Origin: Pagrus major
Taxonomy: Eukaryota > Chordata > Actinopteri > Spariformes > Sparidae
Length of the DNA: 64,000 nucleotides
Direction: 5' to 3'
Assembly (NCBI RefSeq): GCF_040436345.1
Contig: NC_133225.1
Location: 22,672,040-22,736,039, forward strand
The notes under the pieces were generated by a model. That model did not search any database. It was not told the DNA's origin and saw only the letters and a list, made by a program, of their open reading frames with translations. The translations under genes were made by a program, and so were the position numbers. This document shows, piece after piece, positions 23,501 to 37,700 of the stretch; position 1 is the stretch's first letter; the number at the start of each line of letters is the position of its first letter.

Positions 23501-26500
23501 TATTTTATTTAGTTGCTGACTTCAACAATACAAAATTCACTACACATGAACTTGTCTTTTTACAGGCAAACAAGCCCCTCAGCAGGACCTGATCCTTGTT
23601 TTGGACACCAACATTCTCCTCAGTCACCTGGATTATGTGAAAAAGATCAGATCTCACGGCCTTGGAGGTGCGCAAAATGATTTTAATACTTGATGTTTCT
23701 TGTGGAATGATTTATGGCTATTTCTTATGTTATATAATGAAGCCTCTTGTCATTATAGGAGGCATTCAGTTAGTTTACACTCCCAAGCTTGTCCAGGTTT
23801 AAGATAATTGTAAAACGTTATTCATCAATGGTGGCTGGACTGTTAATACGAAGAAGAACCACTATAATCTAAATCTAAAGAGCATGTCAAATCCTGACAC
23901 AATGACCATAGCACACTTAAGGAGCGCAATGGTAATTCAAGTAATCCCAAGAAAGTATAAAATCTAATTTCCACATTTTTGGGATTTATTTTTATTCATG
24001 ATTAAATTTACTTGTAAAATATGGATTCATAACTACTGTACTCTCTTTCTCCCCACTTCATGGTCTCTTAGTCATGGGCTTCCCTGTAGTCCTGATCCCC
24101 TGGGTGGTGCTTCAGGAGATGGATTCCCTAAAAAGAGGAAAAGGCCTGTCAGGTTCTGTGGCCCACCTCGCCATCCCTGCCATCTCATACATTTACAACT
24201 CGTTGAAGAGCCGGGCACCTCACCTGTGGGGGCAGTCTATGCAGCAGGCTGCCAACAGCAGCAGTGAGTGCCAATTTAAAGAAAATATGTTTTTTTTTTC
24301 AGTGCATAGTGCTAGTTGTCTAATGTTTATTGTCTCCATAACCTGTCCGTGAGCCCATATCAGATTTCTTCTAGGGATTGTTGGGTGTAATCTAATATAA
24401 ATGTCACTGTTGGTTACATAAGAGCATGTACAAACATGACAGAAGTTGCAGGCGAAACAATAAGCACTTAAAGGGAAAGTTTCTGCTTTTCTTTGTGGGC
24501 AAAAGCATCATAATCGAATAATATTAAGAACTGAAAAATATATTATATCAACATTCCAATCCTTATAATTGAATTCAAATATACCTACTTGATTTTTAAC
24601 ATAAACTGGTGTTTTATCTACACAATCACTCCTGTAAAACAAAGGTCTTTTAATATTATATAGTTGGGTATTATAGTGTTTGAGGTGTGGGAGATTACAG
24701 CCTGCCATTACATGAATTAGTAAATGCTTGACTCTATGTGCTACATGTGCACTACAATGGCCTGCACTAATATAGCACTCTTCTAGCTTAAAGGGTTGCC
24801 CAAGGACACTTTGACATGGGGACATTGATTAGTGACCCGCTCTACCTTCCGAGTCACAGCCGCCCAACACTGAACGTAAACACCAGGTGGCACTATCGCT
24901 AAGCTGGTCCTCCTGAATTCATCTTCAGAACATACACTGTGTGCATCTCAAGGGCATGTTTCACCTTTGCATGAGCTAACCTACTTCTTAGCTGTATATG
25001 ATACAGACTAGACATTAATTTTTCAATAGTGATTGGAGGGTCTCTTCAAGAATGCATGTGATAAAGGAGCAATTTATGACTATTTCTAAGTATTTAGGAG
25101 CACATAAAAACATATAGCGTATCACTCGAACAAAACCTAAAAATAACATCCTGTGTTCTTCATCTTTGAATCTTCCTCCTTGTCTTTTAAAAGAAAAAAA
25201 TACATGCTGCGCTCTGTTGTACAGTACTGCGTGTTAACACGCTTACCATGAGCTCACAGTGTCATGAATTAAACATGAATCTTTGTCTTTATATGGGCCG
25301 TCATGTTTCTCACTCTTGCCTTCCTCTTCCTCTCTCTTCCTCTTTCTCTTGTACTTCCTTGTCCCCAGATGGTCTCAGTGCTGAGAATAATGATGACAGG
25401 GTGCTGCAGTGCTGCCTGCAGTACCAGAGTCTGTACCCAGAGTGTGCTCTCATCCTGTGCACGTGAGTTCCCCCTCCCCCTACGACATACTGCTGCTGCT
25501 GCAGAGTGTGTGTCCTCTGCAAATAATGCACATGCATGTGACTGTGAGTGGGTCCAGCCAGATAGTTCCAGTTGGGATGAGAGGGCCAGACAGACTTATT
25601 GAGTAAGAATAGATGTGCTGAGCAGGGAATTTTGAGTTCAGTTCAGGCATTTTTTGGCTTACATAGTGGAGTGGCCATTGTGTTGATTCACCTAATTTTT
25701 CTTTTGACCTATTTCTTTGTCTGCCACTATTTACAGATGCTGTTATTGCCAAATTAAAGGAGAAAATAGTGGGCGGACATTGCATTAGTCAGATACTTAA
25801 TTTTGTGTTACCCACCAGACCTCCCACTCCAGGCTGCTGTAAAATACATGTGACTGAATTGTCTTAATGTTGTGTTATCACTGCCACATAGAGTCTGATC
25901 CGCTCTTTTCTTTTATAGTAATGATAAGAACCTGTGCAGTAAGGCCCTCCTGAGTGGGGTGAAGGCCCTCAGCAAGAATGATTTGGAGGTAGAGGTTGGG
26001 AGATCCACACATGGCTTTCGTCCTCTGCAAAACATTAAGCCTCTCATCAGCCCTCAGGTCTCATCACCAATGCTGAGCACGAACTATACATCAGTCCAGC
26101 CTCACAGTCAAGAGAGAACAGGCCTTTCTGTAGGACTCACAGAGAAAGGTGAGCCAGGGATTAATGTGTTCTTCTTGCAAAACAGGAAATCACCTGGCAT
26201 ATTGCATCACAGTCTAATAGTTCACTGCACATGCACATGCACTTGCCACGTCTGTCCACCGCTTCCAAGTTTCTTGTTTACTTTGCTTCACTCAGTCTGT
26301 ATTAAGTGTTCAATTTAGGTAACATTATAACAGTTTAAACTGACAGAAAGATAAACATAGAAAATAGGATTCTAACCTACACACACTCATAGGACTTTTG
26401 GTATTACACACTGGCTCCATTACACATTTGCAGTATACAGCTGCCATATTATCTAGTGTTTATTTTGTGGTGACAAATGCTCATGTTCTCTCTCCTGGTA

Positions 26501-29500
26501 CACATAAATGCATATACTCCTGTGTAAATGATAGATGCTGTCCTGCATTATCTGTTTATTTTGTGTGTCTGCTCATAAACAATATGTGTGTATGTAAGTT
26601 ATCACAGATAACAAGAGGCTGAACAAACTAGAGGATGAAGAGAAGACAAAATGCGATGTGAGCAGATGTGTTTCTCAACTAGAAGACTGCCTGCGAGAGG
26701 TGCTGTCTGATGTGCTAGAGGTGGAGATGAAGGCCGCTTATGAAGACCTCTGGTTAGAGGTAAAATTGTGTTCTGGAATTTCACTATTGGTTTTAGACTG
26801 TATTTTAATCAGGAATCTAGGTAACAACAGATGGGCCAGACTGTTCATGATGGCTATTCGTTGTGTCTTCTTCGGTTCACAGATAGTTTATCTAAAACCA
26901 CCCTGGACTCTTCAAGATGTGCTGCAGTGTTTGAAAAAGCACTGGATTGCTGTCTTTGGGCACATTGCCCCACGTAGGAAGCAGCAAACTGTTACAAATC
27001 TCATCGACTTCTTTAACTCAGGTATGTAGGTTTGTAGGTCAAGATACTATTATTTATTCCACTGTTTTTCAACAGTCTTCTAATGAGCACATATTTTCAA
27101 TTCTTTTGTTCAATGTTTAATTATATTTTACCCCAGTTAAAGATTTACTGTTCAGTTTTGTTTTTTTGTCTGTTTAATATCAGCTAGAAAAAAAGGTGCT
27201 AATACATTTAGACATATAATAATACATATAAACATATAATACATGTATAATACATTAAAAACAGAGAGTGGATCATCTGGTCAGGTAGATGTCTCTAAAA
27301 GTAGGTTACTGTAAACAGTCTTGTCTATCTGTTGGCCATAGTCCAAACGCAGAGTGTACAGTGACTCAGTGAACAGTTGTTTAATAACTTGAGAAATATA
27401 ACCCAAATACTTTAGACACTAGTATAAAAATGAAAATGTAACCCAGTGAAGAAATTGGCCACATTGTTCAGACAGCTAAATCAAGTCATTTTAGAAATCA
27501 TGCCTGATAACGTCATATACTACAGATGAAAGTATTGATGTCGCGTTCCTCCAAGCTGATTTTTACCCACTAGATTTTGAAAAAACAATAATAATAAAAA
27601 CATTAATACTACAATGGATTCGAGAGCATAAATATTTATTTCTGTGAAACTGGTCAAGCTGCGCTCCCTGAGGTGTCTAAATGCAAATGTATTCTTTGTC
27701 CTGAGGACAGTTGTGTTGATGTGCTGAGTCACGCTCCGGATAAAACCCTTACTCCACTGGGGGATGATGTTGCCTGCCCTGCACTGCGCTAGAACCCTAC
27801 AGAACTACATAAAGAATCAGGTCATCTGCTAAAACGGGACACACAAATGTGTGTCAGAAAGCTGCTGAGTCGCCCACTGCAGCACTTCTTCTTCTGGATC
27901 TCACCACTGGATCTAATTACTTTATGCTTACAGTGCTGAGTCCGTGTATGAGTGTCTCAGCTGCTCATTCAATCTCTCTGTCCACCTGTGCGGAGGTGAC
28001 TGCTACAAAAACAGCACAATACTTTTTAATCCTTCCAAGAATGTTAATAGCTAAAACAGTAGAGTTTTGCCCTGTGTATCCTTGATACACTGGCATGATT
28101 TTGGATTCCTTGGTACCACGCAGCCTGGCTCTTTGCCAAAACTGTGAGAGTAGGATGAGGAGGAGGAGGAGGAGGAGGAGGAGGAGGAGGAGGAGGAGGA
28201 AAGGAAGGAGGGATAAACTGTACGTGAGAACACAGTCTAGGAGTGGAAAAGTACTGCATGCAATTTTCGGCTCTCCCTTGAGCAGGCAGCAAGTGTGTGT
28301 ATCTATACTTGTGAGGACAAACCTTTTACAGCCTCCTAAAAAGTGACCAAATCTGAGTTTTAGGTAGGTGAATTAGGTCAAGATGAGGGAATGGTGTCAC
28401 CTGTCATGGGACCTTGTAGATTTATGACCCACTGCAGGTCCAGGTGACACATCAGAGCATCATTAAACATAAATACTGTGGCCTCATTTATAAAAATGTT
28501 CTTAGATTTGTATTTGAACGTCAGGCTTCAGATCATTTTCGACCATGTGCTTCTGTTCGATTCATAAAAGATGCTGAGCATAAAAAACCATAAGAATCCC
28601 ATTTGTAATTTACGCACCTATGATCTGTAATTCTCAAAGCAACTTACTCTGATGACTCCTGCTGTGCAATTTCCCTTTCTATAATGCCAGCACAAATGAG
28701 GGTTTATGCAGGAACAGTTTTTTTTTTTGGAAGACGAGATCACGGCGATTTTAGAGGAGATTGAAACCAGGCAACATGAATTATTATGTGGACTATAAAG
28801 TCTGCTGACAAACAAAGCCAAACACGCATCTTTGGAGTATAACACCACAACTGCAATACCCCTACTTAACCACCAGGAAAATCACTTGCGTCAAGTCGAG
28901 AAAATTACTTAGAGATGACATTTCCACGTCAAAGTAAGGTATACAGTATAATCTATATAACTAATTATACATGTGTTTTGCTTAAGTTATATTCAACTAG
29001 AGAGCAACCAATACTGATGCTGATGCCGATATTTGGGAGTAAAAAATCTATTATTGGCCAATATGCACACATTCTTTGCAATGATCCCTCAAATGCAGTT
29101 ATCAAACACTTGTGAAGAAGATATGTAACAGAAGCAGGATATTTTATAGTTTAGCATAAACTTTATTGTCCAAAGTAAGGGTAGACATCAAAGGGAATTT
29201 AACGATTATAAATTACCCCAAGCATCTTTTTCTGCATTATAATCTTTTTTAAAAAGTGTTCATGTCTGTCGATATCAGACAGAATACACAGATACAGATA
29301 TATGTGTGATAGGCTAATATCGGCCGATAATATTAATCATCTGATATATTGGTCAAGCTCTATACATAACATTAACATTTATTGACAGTCTGTTGTATCA
29401 ATGAGGCCCCTGGGCTTTCATTAGAATGCTCACCCAAATTTTGGCACATTTTTCAATATAGCAAAATTAACTTGTTTTGTACTGGGTTGTGCAAGTCTTA

Positions 29501-31645
29501 AAACATAATTGGACACAGGAAACACACACACACCCACCCACACACACACACACACACAACCACACAAGCACACAGTCAGTCTAAACTTTTTCACCACAGT
29601 TTCTCACCGCCTGGCTGTTTTGTTTTCCATCTTTGTATTCACAACACTCCTCACAAGGTTACACACACAAAAGATCACCTCATGAAAAAGGTGTTTGCTG
29701 TTCAAGCAGCACCTCTTCCCTCTCGATAACTGAGTGTATTTATACATTTACTGTATGTGCATCTACTTGCACACATGTGATGGCTCAAATGTACCCCTCA
29801 TGTGTTTACTCAGGTAATACAGGAGACCGTAGCGCTGCTTTAGCAGCCCTCCAAGAAGCTAAGGAGCTTGTTAAAGCGTTTGGGAAGAGTTCAAGCCGTG
29901 TTGTCAGTGCCTTTTCTGTCATGGACAACATTTTCAATAAGCTGCAACCACAGGTCAGCCAGGGGCAAATTTTTGAAGTTTAAGTGTATTTCTTGATCCA
30001 TTCCATTCATGATGATATGTAAATAATGTAAAGATGTATAAACGCAAGTCTACGTGTGTGCAGGGTGAATCTCCTGCCACTGATGTGGTCATGAATGATG
30101 ACGACGATGAAGACAAACAACCCAGGTCTCAGGTCTCTCACCAGGAAGTGTGGACCCTGTTTGAGAACATCTGGACTAATGTGTGTCAGATAAGGTGGGT
30201 GTAACAGGGATTTGATTGATGCAGTGCGGGGATGATTAACAGCTGAGGATGATGTGTTTAACCAATTTTCACCAAAAAAAGCCTTGATTATCTTAAAGGA
30301 GCAACATACTTTTTTTCACTTGGACTTTGTGTCAACATAGATTCAAAAGTCGTGGTATGCTGCTGCAAAAGGATCCCGTGCTGTATAGTGAACAAGGTCT
30401 CCTACAGGAGACAGCAGAACACAATTCACAGGAACATGAACAACACTGTTTGTTCTGATATTTATTATGTTTTTTTTTTCCACTCCACTGACCCCGAAGG
30501 TCATTTTTTTCTGTCATGTTTCAGCTTCGAAGTGTTCAAAGCTCTGGGCTTTGACCCTCACACTATGCAGAGCGCTCAGCCAGTGGGAGGCCCTCCGCCA
30601 CCACAGGATGCCTTGGACTATTTGCACAAACTGTCCTCCATGGTCTCACAGCTGCTCCAAGCCTTCAGCAGGTATCTCAGCCCACTCATATCACTGCTGT
30701 CAGTCTAAACACACCAACAGACATTCTGCTTCTCTGCCTGTCAGCCGCTACATCCTCTGTGTCAGTGTTATATTCAGTTTGGTCATTTGTGTTAATGTTT
30801 TTATATTAACAATGAATCACATGACAGCTTGCATGTGAAGGGAAGTCGATTGTGGTGATGAACCCAGAAAGAATTACCACCGACTCTGCAGTTCCCATCA
30901 GCTAATTGTTTTAGTTGTCCAGCTGGCAATTTCACTGTTTTGTTTCATTCAGTGGTCTCATAGTTTTGTTTTTGGCTACAGAAGGCAGCCGTTTTCTGCA
31001 AAAAAGCTTTTAAAACCAAAGCTGAAGAGCCAGAGATATCCCTCGGGAGTTGGTGGTAGCTGAAAGGATTTAATTTGACGCACAACACGACTTTAAATGA
31101 ACAATAATGTGGCTAGATGTGTAAAAAGGTCACTGTTTGCTGCCAAATTTCAACTTCAAAGGTGATGATATGCAAGTGTTGTGTACACTGCTTTGTTCTG
31201 TAACACCCAAGTGTAAAAAAAGTCAGTTATTGCAGGTTAACGCTTATATATGACATCATTTCGTACTACTTTTACTTGCAGCTATGCCTTGTATACAAAA
31301 CTTAAATTTGATTGCCATGTAAAAACTGTATCAATATGCAAAATTGATACATACTTAATCTTGGTGGGCTGTGCATTGCAGTTTAAATAAGTTTAAAGAG
31401 CCTGGGACATTAAGCATGTGAATACGTTTAGAAGAAAGAAGTCTTAAAAGAAGTTTCTGAGCAGGCATTCATGTGGCACCTCTTGCAACACCCTTCATTA
31501 CTATTTTGTCCATCTCTGATCATCCCTGCTTTTCCATCTTGGGTCATGGGTGTGTCTTAACTTTGTCTAGACAGCCAGACCCTCAAGGAAGCCCCTTTTA
31601 ACTGTCCTTCACCTGTCCTCAAGCAGCCTACTTACTGTGGCCTGG

Positions 31646-31740
<95 letters not shown>

Positions 31741-34700
31741 GTATGCCCTCATAGATCTCAGGCCCTACTTGGCATGTAGCCCTGGTTAGGCTGTAATCTG
31801 CTTGACCTTCTAGCTTTGCCTTATCACCTTTCCCATGACGCAACAGACAGCTCCACACTGTATTCACAATTTCTTACCGGGCCTTTGAGGAGTAAAATAA
31901 CAGTCGTCCCTGGTAGACTCTGGAAATATTTGTACTTGCTTACTTTTCACATCATCCAGCAGTCACAATCTGAATCACAGAGGCAAAGAGCTAAGCTTTT
32001 CTTTGGTTGAGTGTAATGAGAAATTTCCACCATGGAGAATTGATTGCACTGGTTTTTGTGCTCATCTCGTATTGTCTTTGATGGTATCACCATGTGTCTC
32101 AAGCTACTCTCAGTTGCTTGCAGCCATATCGTTCAACTTTTTCCGTTGCTAAGATTCACATTTCTGTCTTGGCAGGTGCAAGAAAACATCATACAATTCC
32201 CAAATCTTTAGAAAGATAAGAAGCCTTAATTTATTTGGTTACTCAACCATTTTATTATTTTTCACTCTCTTTTGTTCTCTCTCTTTTTCTCACACACATA
32301 AAACATCCCAACATCAGACAAACATAAGGTCCAGTCTGAGTCCAGTACATTATTCATTACCTGGAGGGGATTCACTGTGACATTTGGGTCTCTTTGAGGG
32401 CAGGGAACAAAAGACTTCTGACATCCAAATGTCAAAGTGTCTGCTGATCCCTCTGTTTCACCCGTGTGTCACTCTGAACTCCCACTCTGCAGGTCTGGAA
32501 AAAAAAACAGGATAGAAGGCTTTTCCTTTGAATGTGATGTGCTCCTGAAAATGACTTTCAAGTTATTAGACCATGAACTAGAAAAATTAAATTGCCATTT
32601 TTAATTAGTGTGTCACCTTGTTAGTACATCAACAAAGACAGATCATTTGAGGCATCAGCTCATCACTCAGCTCCATAGTTCTAAATCACAGTTTTTTTAT
32701 GTTTTGGTTTATAATTGATCACAATACATGTGATGCTTTACTTCCAGTGTTATGTGTCTGCTGTGCTCTGATTTGTTATCTTTCAGTCGGTTGTGCTCCA
32801 TTCTGATTCTGTAACATGCTGCTTCATACAGGTAACACCTTAAAGTGCAGGACCTGTTTGATCAATTAAAAATGATGATAATAATTTCTGTTGAACTACA
32901 AGACAAGGTTGTTTTTAGATATTCAGCTCTGTAATGACGGGAGAAGGAACGGATATTGATGCTTAAGTCATGCAGTGTTTTCTCAGCTCAGTGGCTATAA
33001 ACCAGACAAAACAGGCCTCTCAAATCATGAGGCAGTAAACTCTCAAGTGCACTTTATTACCACTTCAACCCTCTAGGCCTCTATGCCTCCTGTTTATTGT
33101 CTTTGCCAGACAGTATTTGACAAATATGGTGGTACTTTATTACCGGATGTTTGGTTATGTCTTAGAGATGTATATTTTGATTAGATAGCATGTACTTACT
33201 GTGTGTAAGGGTGTTAGGCGATGTTTATCCATCATTTCCTGTTGTTGCTGTCTTGCTATAGAGACCTGTACACCTGTAGCTGCTCAAGTGGGTCTTTGTG
33301 TGATGTTAATCAGGCAGAAAAAGGGCAGTATCCTCAAAAAGTACTTGCAATTATTCTACCTTTTTTGTTTTTGCGTGTGGAGCTTTAAGTGTGAAGACTC
33401 TTATTGTTCTGACACTGATATCAGGTGCACCATCAATACCACATGTTTTCTCTGCACAAAGACTGCTTGACAAGTTCTGCCCCAACTGCATCCTCTTTCG
33501 AAAGCAGATTCTTTTTCAGTTCTTGTTTTTTTCTCAGCCTGTGTCTGCGTGCGTGTGTGATTTCCCCTTCGCTGTGAAGCACTTTGAGTTGATTTGTTCA
33601 GTAATATGTGCATTAATATGTGCTACACAGGTAAATCTGACTTCACTTCATTTAAATGTTTGGCTACAGGGGGAAAAAAAACCTCATATAGGTGTTGTTC
33701 AGAGCATAAAAAATTGGTATAAATAACATTAATTGTGCTTCCTCATGTATGCAATATAAACATGGCAGCTTTGCAGTATTCTTTAAGAATAAGCATTACC
33801 TACAATGCTACAATTTTCTCTGCAGGAATCCTGGTTCACTGTGCGTTCTTATGTGCGCCCATCTTTTACACCACGCACATGCACATGTGTACTGGGCTGC
33901 TCTGGTACAGTTGCCTAGGAGACAGCCAAGTCATTTTTACATGTTGGAGCAGAGCTATGACTCATTCTATACAGGCTGTCTCAGTCCCACATTCTTCTTG
34001 TTCTGTGGACACTGGATATGGATAATTTAGCACTCTGCTCGTTGCCATTTTCTGTTCCTCATTCTTCACTCCTTTACTGTCATTACTTGCTCTCTTTTGT
34101 TCCTCCTCTATAATGAAGTTCTTGACAGTGGTGTCTGCTTGCGTTTTCGTATGTGTGTTTGGGTGTGTGGTGATGGAGGAATGAAAAGATAAAGCATCCA
34201 AGTGCTGCGTAATCATTTTGTTTACAGCTTGTAGTGTGTCTACACTGAACATGTGCCACAACCTTGGACGTATACTTACATCCTCTCAGAGTATTTCACA
34301 TACATGCTTTATGATTGTCTTAAAAGAAATAGTTGGAGGGTTGGTGGTAGAACTTTTAAATGCATCATAAAATTTGTTCTTTAAATGGTCTAAATAGGTA
34401 ATAGGTTATTTAGTTCTGATTCACTGAATACAAAAAATTAAGTAAAAAATGCTGACATGTGTCGGCAAATGTACTTGGACAGCCGTTAATGTACCTGGGC
34501 CAGGTAAAGTCTATGTGTGGCAGACACAGATGAGCAAATGTAAAGGCTATGTTGATCGTCACGATATATACTTTGAAAAGAGTATACCACTGCAACCGTA
34601 CCTGAAAGAGAAGTCACATCTAAAAGTTGATTTTTTTTGCTTCGTGCCAGTGTCCTGTCCTCAGCGCCTGGTTTAGAGGACATCCAGACGCTGCTCAGCA

Positions 34701-37700
34701 TCATCCACTCTAATAAGGTTGGTGCCATTTCAGTTATTGCTATAGAATTAGAAGGGTACCAGTTGATTAAAGTCATTTGACCTTTTTTCCACCGCACTGG
34801 TCTTTTTTCATGTTGAGCTCTCATTGTTCATTTTTAGCTCAGTCTCATGTGCACTGTGTTTCAGATTGTTGACGTGGATGCAAGATTCACAGCCAAAGAC
34901 CTTCTCGATTGTTTCTCACAACGAGACTACAGGTAGTGCACACACATACACATACACATACATAATAATGATAATTGCATATAATTGTCACAGAGCATTA
35001 ATTTAAATGGTATTTTCTTTCTTTCTGGTAAATCAGATGGATTTCCTCACTTAATTCACACAGTCACGACTGCTGGTACGACTTGAATTAAGTACATTGT
35101 ACAACTGGAATTAAGTACGTTTTAACATTCAGGACAAGCCTAGAGTATGTCTTAGCACTTATCTCTGGAGGTTAAGCACATTTAAAAGAGTGAAATAGAT
35201 CCAGCACTGCCTTAATTTGACACATTCTCTCTGAATCTAGCAACAGCTTTGTTCTGACCAATCAAATGCAATCAAACAGTCTCAGGTTGTCTGAATTCTT
35301 GCCCGCTTTGTCTCAGCATGCCCGGGCAGGTATGTGTGTTGTTTATCCGGCATCATGACCATTACTCTGTCATAAGAGTCCTCCTCATTGATATCTCCCA
35401 CAGAGCTCTCACAATAGCGGTGGCCATGTCAACAATTCCAAAAGTGTCACGCTCGTAATTAAGACATTTCTTTGAAGGACTGTTAAAAGACATTTGTGCT
35501 TTTGTGATCAACGCAGCATATAATGGGACTGCGATGCCTCTATGCAGTAGCCTGGATCACAATTCAGTTGTTTTGTCAGTTGTTGAAACATAATCGCTCA
35601 CACATTGTCTTGTAGGGTCAGGATTTATGAGTTAATGATGGTTCTGCACTAAGATGTCTCTTTAAAGTGGAAGTGGGAGCGAGAGACAAATGTTTAGCAA
35701 CCAGTTGACTTTATTTGAGATCTGCTCCTACATGAACTCCCATAAACACTCATAAAGTAAAGGAAGTGTCGATTTACCAAGCGTAGCTAGGATCAAAGCT
35801 GAAGTGAGTCATCTGTCACTTAACTCAGGTATTGTCTGTCTGTGATCTTAAACATCATATTTTAACCCGTGGCCTTTATGTCATTATTTTTAAGTTGTAA
35901 ATTCGAAGTATTTTTAAGAAGAAAGGTGGGATCCGAGGATATGAGTCAAGGATGTTCCTAAAGACTAATTTCCCTAGTGTTTAAGCGGAGGTTTAAACTT
36001 AGTCTAGTCTAGTCTAGACAACAATAAAACCAAACATCTTTAGGAAACGGGCCTGATTATTACAACTGTGTTTTCATTGGATGAATACAATCACAAAGCA
36101 AATACGGTAAAAAATAATATAGATAATATACGGCTTTGCTAACATTTATAACAAGTGCTTGTTTTTTATAAAGCAACATTTGACGAGGAGGACATGAGAT
36201 TTTAGTTCAAATTATGTCAATATGTAATTTAAATTTGTACATCAATAAAATAATTATAATATTAATACAATTAACCAACTAGTATGTTGTGCCGACTAAT
36301 GAGGGTAGCAGAGTTTTATCAACTCGTTGACTAATTGTGCACATCCCTGATTTGTATACAGCTCGAGAAAAAAAATGAGCTAAGTTTAAGACTACGTATT
36401 AACTTCTACCCTTTCTCTGACTGTCTCATATGACAAAAAACTTAGATTTTCGTGTCTGTCTTAAAAACTAAATATTATCACATACAAGCAAACATCTATT
36501 CTTCCTATCCTGCTTATTCTTGGCTGGTTTCTTAGTCCTAATATGACATGGTTGAACAATGTTAGCCTAAGCTACAACCAATGTTTGAGGATTTGTTAAC
36601 AGCTGGGTAACTGATACACTGACTGACATTGTGGGCTAGTATACTACTTTTTTTTATTTATTTTTTTTATTTATTTAAATATGAAATATGATGTAATTGA
36701 AATGCCATTAAACTGGTTAACATTTGCAGTGCTGAAATAATTAGGTCATTATTGGTTATACGATCAAGAGAAAATTAATCATTAAAAGTATAGTAAAAAT
36801 GCTGAGTTTCATTTCAAATCTTGATTGGATGTAACGCATTTTTTTGACACTTTAAAGACTGGACAATAACAAAAAAATAAAAACAAATCAATGAAAAAAT
36901 AGATTACTTGATAAATAAATGATAGTTTGTTGCAGCTCTCAACATTTTCTTAAGCTACATTTCATTTTATACCCACAGTACCTGCAGCAGAATGTACACA
37001 TGCAGAACAGAATAACTCAGTCCATCATTATATGGCTCTGAAGCTAAATTGCTGCTGCATTTATGAATGTAGGTTGAACCCAACAGCTGCCATGGAAACG
37101 AGTTCTATGAATTCTACAGATTATATGTTTTCCGGCTATTATATTTCCTCTCTTAATGCCCCCGCCTTCTTACTGATGATTTCATGCCCACATAGCAGAT
37201 ATTGATTTTCATTAATAGAATAACTGATTATATAACGCTTGTAGTCAATTATTCTTTTATAGATCACCGGAAAAAAATCAGAATAAGTGCTGTGGATGTT
37301 ATTACTATATATTGACAATGATTAGTATATTATGATATCCATTAAGTATGATCAGATCAGATGAAACCAAAGGTCTATTTAGTATTAAAGACAACATCTG
37401 CTGTATCACTTTGTGGAAGAGCTTTGCGGGCACTTACCGGTCACGTCATCCCAGCTTTTGTTACAACAGATCAGATATAGTTAAGCTTACTGTGTTGTGA
37501 ACGTAAATATTTTATTTGTTACATTCACTGTGAAGGGATTTAGGCCTTTACTTAGGGAGTGCATTATGCTTGGTGTTAAATATTTGATTCTGCGTTCAGC
37601 GCCGTGGTATGATGTCATGAGTTATATAAGGCCTTAGGGAGGCCCTCTCCAGGAGCATGTTCGGTCATCGACAGGTGGCTGTTGGTACAAGTGAGCTTCA

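Larger units (their letters stand above)
27022..29813. other. swt1: swt1 intron 11
   Basis: 2.8 kb. Contains an AGG microsatellite (28157-28201), a small transposon-like element (28998-29364) and a CA tract around 29521-29560. No exon seen. Confidence 0.8.
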